Of a stretch of DNA of 5,978 bases, positions 1-4,509 are shown one piece after another. The stretch spans positions 1-5,978 of the forward strand of contig FR893172.1 of the NCBI GenBank assembly GCA_000433355.1, given 5' to 3'. The stretch comes from Alistipes sp. CAG:435. Its GTDB lineage: Bacteria > Bacteroidota > Bacteroidia > Bacteroidales > UBA932. The notes under the pieces were generated by a model. It saw nothing but the letters and a program-made list of their open reading frames with translations, ran no database searches and was not told where the DNA came from. Position 1 is the first letter of the stretch, and the number at the start of each line of letters is the position of its first letter. The translations under genes and the position numbers were made by a program.

Positions 1-1
1 C

Positions 2-961
2 TGCAGTGGCCTTACCAGCCTTGATTTATCCTCGTTTGACACGAAGAATGTCACAGATATGGGCCAAATGTTCGTGTGGTGCAGTGCTTTTACCAGCCTG
101 GATTTGTCGGGATTCGACACGAAGAATGTCACGGATATGGGCAGTATGTTCGATGGTTGCAGTGGTCTTACAAGTCTTGATTTGTCCGGATTTGACACGA
201 AGAATGTCACGAATATGGGCCGTATGTTCGATGGTTGCCGTGGTCTTACCAGCCTTGATTTGTCCGAATTTGACACGAGGAATGTCACGGACATGTCAGA
301 GATGTTCCTGAGCTGCCGTGGTCTTACCAGCCTTGATTTGTCTGGATTTGACACAAGAAAGGTCACGGATATGGGCAGTATGTTCGATGGTTGCAGTGGT
401 CTTACAAGTCTTGATTTGTCCGGATTTGACACGAAGAATGTCACGATGATGTACAGTATGTTCGGTGGCTGCAGTGGCCTTACAAACCTTGATTTATCCT
501 CGTTTGACACGAGGAATGTCACGGACATGAGCAGTATGTTCAATGGTTGCAGTGCTCTTGCCCGCCTAGACTTGTCCGAATTTGACACGAGGAATGCCAC
601 GAATATGGTTTATATGTTCGATGGTTGCAGCGGCCTTACCGGCCTGGACTTGTACGGATTTGACACGAAGAATGTCACGATGATGTACAGGATGTTCGGT
701 AGCTGTAGTGCTCTTATAAGTCTTGACCTGTCTGGATTTGACACGAGGAATGTCACGAATATGGGCTATATGTTCTTTGATTGCAAATCTCTAATTAGCC
801 TGAACTTGTCCGGATTTGATACAAGAAAAGTCACGTATATGGACGCGATGTTCTATGGTTGTACAAATCTTAAAGAGATAATCATGCGTGGCTGTGACAA
901 GAAGACAATTGAGATGATCAGCTGGGTCAAGCCTTCGGGGGCGGTGATCATCACCGACTGA
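2..961 (+). CDS. BspA-like tandem LRR (DUF285-type) surface protein, 5' partial
   Basis: The reading frame is open from position 2, so the gene enters from the left. Its N-terminus, including any lipoprotein signal, lies outside, and the ATG at 59 is only an internal Met. The visible 319 codons are eleven 26-residue repeats of the type FDTKNVTDMGSMFDGC followed by SGLTSLDLSG. After them comes a degenerate twelfth unit (CDKKTIEMI) and a short C-terminal cap ending VIITD. The repeat matches the DUF285 / BspA-type leucine-rich repeat known from surface-exposed or secreted Bacteroidales proteins, where such solenoids are tied to adhesion and host or partner binding. One cysteine per unit (the GC position) would stack along the solenoid. 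The ligand cannot be read from the sequence. No terminator is seen before the next gene 68 bp downstream, so the two may be co-transcribed. Family assignment is secure; function is inferred. Confidence 0.93.
   Translation, partial: CSGLTSLDLSSFDTKNVTDMGQMFVWCSAFTSLDLSGFDTKNVTDMGSMFDGCSGLTSLDLSGFDTKNVTNMGRMFDGCRGLTSLDLSEFDTRNVTDMSEMFLSCRGLTSLDLSGFDTRKVTDMGSMFDGCSGLTSLDLSGFDTKNVTMMYSMFGGCSGLTNLDLSSFDTRNVTDMSSMFNGCSALARLDLSEFDTRNATNMVYMFDGCSGLTGLDLYGFDTKNVTMMYRMFGSCSALISLDLSGFDTRNVTNMGYMFFDCKSLISLNLSGFDTRKVTYMDAMFYGCTNLKEIIMRGCDKKTIEMISWVKPSGAVIITD
35..892 (+). repeat. Tandem 78-bp coding repeat, 11 units
   Basis: The FDT codons recur with the Asp codon at 38, 116, 194, 272, 350, 428, 506, 584, 662, 740 and 818, a period of exactly 78 bp without one indel. 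The degenerate last unit keeps the register (Asp codon at 896). Some units are nearly identical in DNA: 128-212 and 362-446 are the same over 85 bp, three units apart. This suggests recent unit exchange or duplication, and copy number may vary between strains. Confidence 0.95.
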
Positions 962-1029
962 TCTGACGAGAGAATCAAATATGATATTAACGTATTACAA
1001 ACAAATAGTTTAACTCAAAATTTACAATT

Positions 1030-2034
1030 ATGGTTACATGTGAAAGAATCGCTGGTGTCGGCAGCAAGTGCAAAGGGCTGGATTGCCCGACGACACCTTG
1101 CACCGGGCTGAGTTGTGAGAATCTGACCAAGGTCAATCAGACCTGTCAGGGCGTGACAAGCACCGGTGTCAAGTGTCTTAATGGGACGGGGATCATTGTG
1201 CCGGATGGTCTCGATATTCTTATCAATGAGTTTGATTCTCACGGAATATTGCTGGAAAAGCATATGGTGGAGAACTCGATATTCATCTGCCCTGATAAAG
1301 TGGAGGAACAGATGAATGATCTAAAGTATCTGTTACGCAATCTGAACCAACCGAACGAGCCGAACTACTATTATATCAAAAAAGGTAAATCAAAGTTTAA
1401 CGGTAATTCAAAGTTGCCGGTGCGTTTCTCTGAGGATGCCGACAATGTAAAATACATAGATGTGTCCGGCAAGGATCTGCGACCAGTCATTACGAAGAAA
1501 AGGATGGGCAACAAAGTATGCAAGGCGCAGGATGTCTATACCCAGATTTATCCAGGTGCGATACCTTCCGGTGTTGTTCCGGTTTCACCAATGTCCGATT
1601 ACAGAGGGGTTTCGATAATAATCGATTACGACGGAAATGATTTTGTCAGGACGGCGATTCACCGTTACACCGGAGTATGGGTATGTGAGAACAACAGGGT
1701 GAATATGCTCAGAAACTACGTAATCTCCCACATCTGGCCTGACACGGCGGATCCGTTCTACTTTTCAAGTCTGTGGAATGTTGTCATTATTCCTGCCCAC
1801 TGCAACGACATAATGGACAAGGATCCTAAGTCACATCACGTTGTTGCGGCCATTCAGAATCTGTTCAGGGCGATCTGCTACCTGCTGTACAATCCGAACA
1901 ACTATCTCACAGACATTGAGAATATTCTCAAGCAGAACAATCCGAATATTCAGATACCTCGTGTCGCCGAACCGTCTCCGGCCGATCTTCAAAAGGCTCA
2001 GACCTACATCGACAACGGCCTAATATTCATTTAA
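1030..2034 (+). CDS. Putative HNH-like nuclease with N-terminal cysteine pentad array
   Basis: This 334-aa protein has no signal peptide or membrane segment. Residues 4-53 form ten five-residue blocks: Cys occurs at 4, 14, 19, 24, 29, 39 and 49, always in the same pentad phase, with a loose pattern C-x-[GN]-[LV]-x. Residues 54-225 match no family I recognise. Residues 230-264 look like an HNH finger nuclease core: SHIW (H234), a gap, LWNVV (N250), then PAHCND (H257, N259) and K264. This resembles HNH/HNN endonucleases of Bacteroidetes, where SHIW and WN blocks precede a P-rich strand. The zinc-binding CxxC pairs of many HNH proteins are absent around this core. ATG at 1030 is the only sensible start, with no Shine-Dalgarno, as usual in the phylum. 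It lies 68 bp after the LRR gene on the same strand. It could be a secreted-system or contact effector, a restriction-type nuclease or a phage-derived enzyme; the sequence does not decide. The HNH call is moderate. Confidence 0.6.
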   Translation: MVTCERIAGVGSKCKGLDCPTTPCTGLSCENLTKVNQTCQGVTSTGVKCLNGTGIIVPDGLDILINEFDSHGILLEKHMVENSIFICPDKVEEQMNDLKYLLRNLNQPNEPNYYYIKKGKSKFNGNSKLPVRFSEDADNVKYIDVSGKDLRPVITKKRMGNKVCKAQDVYTQIYPGAIPSGVVPVSPMSDYRGVSIIIDYDGNDFVRTAIHRYTGVWVCENNRVNMLRNYVISHIWPDTADPFYFSSLWNVVIIPAHCNDIMDKDPKSHHVVAAIQNLFRAICYLLYNPNNYLTDIENILKQNNPNIQIPRVAEPSPADLQKAQTYIDNGLIFI

Positions 2035-2055
2035 CCATAATTGATGAATATGTTG

Positions 2056-2094
2056 AAAGCACCTGACGAGGAAAACAATCCCGTCAGGCGCTTT
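2056..2094 (+). terminator. Hairpin terminator between convergent genes
   Basis: The stem is AAAGC then CCTGACG (2056-2068) pairing with CGTCAGG then GCTTT (2082-2094), with one A/C mismatch. A further GGA/TCC pair closes the loop. It starts 21 bp after the HNH-like gene's stop codon and ends in CTTTATT. The hairpin may also serve the convergent Sel1 gene ending at 2155, although the U-tract is poorer on that strand. Confidence 0.75.
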
Positions 2095-2154
2095 ATTGAT
2101 GAAAGTGCGGAGCCGCCGACCCGCCCAAGGACAATGATATTCCGGAACCCCGTC

Positions 2155-2784
2155 TCAGATTAAGCGAGATGCCCCGCACTTTCGCATAATGAATAGTCTT
2201 ATCGCCTGTTTTTTCTTGTATAGTTTCAGGGGCAGCCTGTTCCGCCGCAATATCTTCTTTCTTGTGTCATCATCAAGATTTTCCATCATCAGGTCCGACA
2301 GCACACCGCCGAACATCAACCCGTTGATGTATGCGGCCTCATACCAGAAATGGGCTTTCCGATAATTTTTCCTGCAACCCATTCCGTGTGCGTATCTGAA
2401 CCCCAGATCGCACATTTTGTCGGCCTTGTCTGGGTCTCCGCTTCTGGCCTCATTGCGGCATTCATAAAATTTCGCCCTTGATTCGGGCAGCAACATCGGT
2501 TCCAGGAAATAGGCTATTTCCCGTATGTACTTGTTGCCACTTCTGCCGATGGTCCTGATGACAAGATATTTGAATTCCATCCTGATTATGTCCACAATCG
2601 TGTCGATGATCCAAAGGAATCCGAATATTGCCCATATCGCCGCCGCAAGAATGACCCACCGGAACCAGGAGTCAAACATCGCCGCCCTTACCTCGAACGG
2701 TTTGATGGAGACAAGCCCCACCGTCACCAGCAACGGACTGAAACCGATGACGCTTTTCCAGAAAAGCTCTTTGTATTCATCCAT
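2155..2784 (-). CDS. Membrane-anchored Sel1-repeat protein
   Basis: The protein is 209 aa when started at the ATG at 2784 (MDEYKELFW). An upstream in-frame ATG at 2865 would give 236 aa, but it lies beyond the -7 box at 2813-2806, so a transcript from that promoter could not encode it. Residues 11-27 and about 43-67 are hydrophobic (SPLLVTVGLVSI; WVILAAAIWAIFGFLWII), giving two membrane segments. Residues 121-155 match one Sel1-like repeat: LGFRYAHGMGCRKNYRKA, then FWYEAAYING. The C-terminus is basic (KLYKKKQ, RRNR). Sel1 repeats are TPR-like protein-binding helices; a lone membrane-tethered one suggests an adaptor or sensor. The gene is divergent from the WYL regulator and shares a mirror-symmetric promoter region with it, so the two are likely functionally linked. 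It is convergent with the HNH-like gene. The partner protein is unknown. Confidence 0.8.
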   Translation of the reverse strand: MDEYKELFWKSVIGFSPLLVTVGLVSIKPFEVRAAMFDSWFRWVILAAAIWAIFGFLWIIDTIVDIIRMEFKYLVIRTIGRSGNKYIREIAYFLEPMLLPESRAKFYECRNEARSGDPDKADKMCDLGFRYAHGMGCRKNYRKAHFWYEAAYINGLMFGGVLSDLMMENLDDDTRKKILRRNRLPLKLYKKKQAIRLFIMRKCGASRLI

Positions 2785-2805
2785 AACGCTCTGTTTTCTC
2801 GCCCG

Positions 2806-2832
2806 CAAAGATAGTCCTTGCTCTAAGACAAA
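2806..2832 (-). promoter_or_regulatory. Bacteroidetes-type promoter for the Sel1 gene
   Basis: Read on the minus strand, TTTGTC (2832-2827) is followed after 13 bp by TATCTTTG (2813-2806), a perfect TAnnTTTG -7 box, then CGGG. Transcription would start near 2799, giving a leader of about 15 nt before the ATG at 2784. The TTTG-to-TA spacing is 15 bp, shorter than the usual 19-21, so the upstream box may not be a classical -33 element. Confidence 0.72.
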
Positions 2833-2835
2833 ACT

Positions 2836-2864
2836 TGACACACAGAAAAAATATCTGTCTGTCA
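2836..2864. promoter_or_regulatory. Central dyad operator between divergent promoters
   Basis: The left arm TGACACACAGA (2836-2846) and right arm TCTGTCTGTCA (2854-2864) are complementary at 10 of 11 positions around a 7-bp A/T-rich spacer. The dyad centre is 2850, exactly midway between the two -7 boxes (2813 and 2887) and between the two TTTGTC boxes. The natural candidate ligand is a dimer of the adjacent WYL regulator; this is inference. Confidence 0.72.
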
Positions 2865-2867
2865 TAC

Positions 2868-2894
2868 TTTGTCAGATATAATGGGTTAACTTTG
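2868..2894 (+). promoter_or_regulatory. Bacteroidetes-type promoter for the WYL gene
   Basis: TTTGTC (2868-2873) is followed after 13 bp by TAACTTTG (2887-2894), matching TAnnTTTG, then CCGG. The predicted start near 2901 leaves about 16 nt before the ATG at 2917. The architecture is the same as that of the Sel1 promoter on the other strand, including the short 15-bp TTTG-to-TA spacing. Confidence 0.72.
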
Positions 2895-2916
2895 CCGGAG
2901 AAAAAATCACAGTATT

Positions 2917-3684
2917 ATGTTGGCGGAAAAGATAAAAGACCGAATCAGGCTTCTGGAGATCGTCGATTCGTTCGGCGAGACCGGGGCAAGTTTCGAGCGG
3001 ATCGGAAAGGAATGGTGGCGAAGCACGAAAGGCGGGGATCTCGACCTGCGGACGTTCCACAGGTACAGGCGGGACATAGAGGATATCTTCGGTGTCATAA
3101 TAGAATGCAGGAGAGCCGGCAGCTCATCGACATATTACATCTCGAATAAAGGCGCGTGTCCTGACGACCGGCTCCGCCTGACCTGCATCAACGCCTTCCT
3201 AATGGGGAATATGCTGACGGACGACCGCTTCCCGAAGGACCGTGTGTTCATCAGCGCCAGCTACAACAATGAATATGCGAGGGTGGTCGCGAGGGCCATA
3301 TCCCTGAGCAGAGTCATATTCGTGAAACACAAACACCTTTACCAGAAGTATGCCGCCGTCAAGGATGAGAATATGTTGTATCCGGTTGAGATCAGGCCAG
3401 AGGTTCTCGAATTTGAGTTCATCCCGTACGCCCTGTCCTACAATGCCTGCTGGTATATGTTCGGAAAAAGGCTGGACGAGGACGAACTCCTTGTATATTC
3501 ATTGCAGAACTCGGCAGAGATCCGCGTGCTGGACGAGATCGCCGATCCGCCGGAGGATTTCCGTCTTGGTGAGATCACGTCCGACTTTCGGAAGCATTTC
3601 CCCGTGAGCGATGACCTGACCGACCGTGATGACCGTCTCCAGTACCTGCTGGCCAGCAACCAGTCGATGTACAAGATATTCTGA
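2917..3684 (+). CDS. WYL-domain transcriptional regulator (short form)
   Basis: The protein has 255 aa. Residues 5-75 form a winged-helix region of the Bacteroidetes WYL type: KDRIRLLEIVDSFG, then W33-W34, TFHRYRRDIEDIFG (46-59) and ECRRAG leading to TYYI. Residues 107-210 carry a WYL-like Sm-fold core: NNEYARVVARAI, RVIFVKHKHLYQK, then IPYALSYNACWYMFGKR (169-185), where W179-Y180-M181 replaces the W-Y-L signature. The tail has DFRLGEITSDFRKHFPV, corresponding to the usual DF...F block. It stops at 255 residues, where relatives are commonly about 300 or more, so the C-terminal extension (WCX) appears absent. WYL proteins are ligand-responsive DNA-binding dimers, often regulating defence or stress loci. 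The gene is divergent from the Sel1 membrane protein gene across a symmetric operator, consistent with autoregulation and joint control. ATG 2917 sits about 16 nt after the predicted transcription start. Confidence 0.82.
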   Translation: MLAEKIKDRIRLLEIVDSFGETGASFERIGKEWWRSTKGGDLDLRTFHRYRRDIEDIFGVIIECRRAGSSSTYYISNKGACPDDRLRLTCINAFLMGNMLTDDRFPKDRVFISASYNNEYARVVARAISLSRVIFVKHKHLYQKYAAVKDENMLYPVEIRPEVLEFEFIPYALSYNACWYMFGKRLDEDELLVYSLQNSAEIRVLDEIADPPEDFRLGEITSDFRKHFPVSDDLTDRDDRLQYLLASNQSMYKIF

Positions 3685-3688
3685 CTTG

Positions 3689-3741
3689 TCCCTTCGCGCC
3701 GTATCTCCCTTCGCGCCGCTTTAATATTTGAACGGCGCGAA
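3689..3741. repeat. Duplicated stem arm with one inverted partner
   Basis: TCCCTTCGCGCCG occurs twice in direct orientation (3689-3701 and 3706-3718), 17 bp apart. A single inverted partner, CGGCGCGAA, follows at 3733-3741. Either left copy can pair with the right arm, giving two mutually exclusive 9-bp G/C-rich hairpins just after the WYL stop codon. No T-run follows, so this is not a classical terminator. It may be an mRNA 3'-end structure or a binding site. Confidence 0.7.
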
Positions 3742-3781
3742 ACGGCAGTCCCCGTCAGCGGCGTTCCGGCATAAAATCTTA

Positions 3782-3820
3782 AAATGACACAGGCCGCATA
3801 TGGCTTGTGTCATTTATTTT
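3782..3820 (+). terminator. Strong intrinsic terminator after the WYL gene
   Basis: AAATGACACA (3782-3791) pairs perfectly with TGTGTCATTT (3806-3815). The stem continues through a G-T wobble and three more pairs to the loop GCATAT. ATTTATTTTC follows as a U-rich tail. It lies about 100 bp after the WYL stop and closes that transcription unit. Confidence 0.88.
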
Positions 3821-3902
3821 CAAATCCTGTGCAGTCACAAGTTCATTTCAATATGAATATCACGCTTCTCCATAAGAAACGTTGTTTTTATAGTACAATA
3901 AT

Positions 3903-3916
3903 TGCGTATTTACGCA
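3903..3916. promoter_or_regulatory. Dyad TGCGTA-TT-TACGCA, copy 1
   Basis: Perfect 6-bp arms around a TT centre, flanked as ATTGCGTA..TACGCATTT exactly as in the other two copies. Beyond these flanks its surroundings do not resemble the other copies. A repeated protein-binding site is the simplest reading; function is unknown. Confidence 0.65.
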
Positions 3917-3942
3917 TTTTTGTGTTTGTAAAACTACGCTAT

Positions 3943-4080
3943 TTCAGCCGACTGAAAAAAGATTCGGATAAATTGCTTTTTGTTGGAAGTGTGGCTCGAA
4001 ATAGTTGAAATATTATCTATATTATGTATCATAAGGGGTAAAATTGCGTAAATACGCATTTATGACCAATGCGATGGAGA
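3943..4080 (+). repeat. Duplicated ATPase-type leader, degenerate upstream copy
   Basis: This copy matches 4342-4508. The two share TTTCAGC..ACTGA, then TTGGAAGT and TCGAAATA-like blocks, then ATCATAA.GG. A 29-bp exact identity follows (4039-4067 equals 4463-4491), covering the dyad and ATGACC, and finally ATGGAGA. The region corresponding to the -7 box reads TATATTATG here against TATATTTG in the working copy, so the promoter appears decayed. Small gaps (about 24 bp in all) separate the blocks. Confidence 0.7.
4045..4058. promoter_or_regulatory. Dyad TGCGTA-AA-TACGCA, copy 2
   Basis: Same arms as copy 1 with an AA centre, inside the degenerate leader copy and 16 bp upstream of the ATGGAGA that heads the relic frame. 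Confidence 0.7.
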
Positions 4081-4256
4081 ATCTCTTTTCACGTAATCAA
4101 GTTATACAATCAGCAAAAAATACACGTAATCAAGATGTCGTCTGCCATCTTTTTACACGAAATCAAGGCAAGGTACAAATGAGAAATAATAAATGCAACT
4201 CCGAAATTGTACAATATAAACTTAGATCCTTCATTACAAAATGTTCAAATCTCTGA
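4062..4256 (+). pseudogene. Relic gene head (MENLFSRNQ frame), probably decayed
   Basis: The open frame from ATG 4062 (MTNA) or ATG 4074 (MENLFSRNQ) runs to a stop at 4254-4256. It follows a leader nearly identical to that of the downstream ATPase, so its start region is probably genuine in origin. The N-terminal MENLFSR resembles, from memory, the beginnings of Bacteroidetes DUF4143-family ATPases. No Walker motif or any ATPase sequence follows; instead there are three 11-codon blocks, each with RNQ. It may be the stub of a lost paralogue, a small expressed peptide, or chance. I favour a relic with low confidence. Confidence 0.3.
4088..4167 (+). repeat. Three 14-bp direct repeats phased at 33 bp
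   Basis: The motif TWCACGWAATCAAG occurs at 4088-4101, 4121-4134 and 4154-4167. Copies 1 and 3 each differ from copy 2 at one position. The spacing is exactly 33 bp both times, about three helical turns, which would place the sites on one DNA face. It is also 11 codons, giving SRNQ/TRNQ/TRNQ in the overlapping open frame. The intervening 19 bp are unrelated. The repeats are too short and too few for a CRISPR array. Confidence 0.72.
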
Positions 4257-4290
4257 AAGATGAATTATGTTATCTTGTTGAAATACAGTA

Positions 4291-4431
4291 TTATGGACGA
4301 GTTGTTTTTACTTTGACGTACTCTGAATATTTTGGAAGTCTTTCAGCTAACTGAGTGGCGACTGCTTTTGCGGTTTGGCAATCAAGTGTCTTGGAAGTCT
4401 CGGAAGATATCACGAAAATTTGTTTGACCAG
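4291..4431 (-). pseudogene. Reverse-strand coding-like fragment
   Basis: On the minus strand an open frame of 46 codons (LVKQIFVISSETSKTLD... to KVKTTRP, stop at 4291-4293) reads like real protein in composition, including AVATQLAERLPKYSEY. It has no ATG: the first codon after the upstream stop is CTG, with GTG at 4413. It overlaps the -33 box of the ATPase promoter. A degenerate version in the same frame (ISSHTSNKKQ, QSAEIA) lies opposite the upstream leader copy around 3943-4000. I recognise no family; it may be a 3' gene remnant or a small gene with a non-ATG start. Confidence 0.28.
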
Positions 4432-4450
4432 TCAGAACTTGTTATATTTG
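4419..4450 (+). promoter_or_regulatory. Consensus Bacteroidetes promoter of the ATPase gene
   Basis: TTTG (4419-4422), a 20-bp spacer, then TATATTTG (4443-4450) match the TTTG/TAnnTTTG consensus and its usual spacing. Transcription should begin near 4457, giving a leader of about 43 nt that contains the dyad at 4469-4482. Confidence 0.8.
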
Positions 4451-4451
4451 C

Positions 4452-4508
4452 ATCATAAAGGATAAAATTGCGTAAATACGCATTTATGACCGATACGATA
4501 TGGAGATA
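4452..4508 (+). repeat. Duplicated leader, working copy before the ATPase
   Basis: ATCATAA.GG, the 29-bp block shared exactly with the upstream copy (4463-4491), and the ATGGAGA start region. It is offset by 424 bp from the upstream copy. Between ATGACC and ATGGAGA this copy has 8 nt where the other has 6, which changes the frame relation of the two ATGs. Confidence 0.8.
4469..4482. promoter_or_regulatory. Dyad TGCGTA-AA-TACGCA, copy 3, in the ATPase leader
   Basis: Lies at about +13 to +26 of the predicted transcript, between promoter and start codon. As DNA it is a good operator for a dimer bound downstream of the promoter. As RNA it can form a 5-bp stem with an AAAU loop. Confidence 0.7.
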
Positions 4509-4509
4509 A
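4486..4509 (+). other. Possible leader peptide ORF overlapping the ATPase start
   Basis: ATG 4486 opens seven sense codons (MTDTIWR) ending at TAA 4507-4509, which overlaps the ATPase ATG at 4500 in another frame. Such overlap could couple or dampen translation. It is very short and has no ribosome binding site, so chance is possible. Confidence 0.25.

Larger units (their letters stand above)
3821..4442. other. AT-rich intergenic region with no intact gene
   Basis: About 620 bp without a convincing complete gene. The open frame beginning at 3784 starts inside the terminator hairpin and has no family resemblance. The stretch holds repeat structures listed separately: two of three copies of a TGCGTAnnTACGCA dyad, the first copy of a duplicated leader with a gene-head relic, three 33-bp-phased repeats, and a reverse-strand coding-like fragment. 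It is more AT-rich than the flanking genes. The best reading is a decayed locus that once carried one or more genes with the same leader as the downstream ATPase. Confidence 0.6.

Noticed and set aside
1..6. PstI site at the window start as a cloning junction
   Set aside because: The same CTGCAG recurs at 469 in a homologous repeat unit, so it is natural repeat sequence.
942..956. Dyad CGGTGAT-C-ATCACCG at the end of the LRR gene as terminator
   Set aside because: Only a 1-nt centre, so a poor RNA hairpin, no T-run after it, and it lies inside coding sequence.
961..1029. Separate promoter for the HNH-like gene
   Set aside because: The best candidate, TAGTTTAA, deviates from TAnnTTTG and has no TTTG at the proper distance.
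1015..1263. Minus-strand 82-aa frame opposite the cysteine pentad region
   Set aside because: It is a shadow of the real plus-strand gene, with no family resemblance and no promoter.
1030..2784. Toxin-immunity pair of the HNH-like protein and the Sel1 protein
   Set aside because: The genes are convergent with a terminator between them, and the Sel1 gene shares its promoter region with the WYL regulator instead.
2785..2865. Longer Sel1 protein starting at the ATG at 2865
   Set aside because: The extension runs through the -7 box, the TTTGTC box and the symmetric operator. The predicted transcript begins downstream of that ATG, and the mirrored start at 2784 fits the spacing of the WYL gene.
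3784..4008. 74-aa plus-strand frame as a small gene
   Set aside because: Its ATG lies in the terminator hairpin stem, the frame crosses the first dyad, and the peptide resembles no family.
4088..4167. CRISPR array
   Set aside because: Repeats are only 14 bp, there are three, spacers are 19 bp, and no cas gene is nearby.
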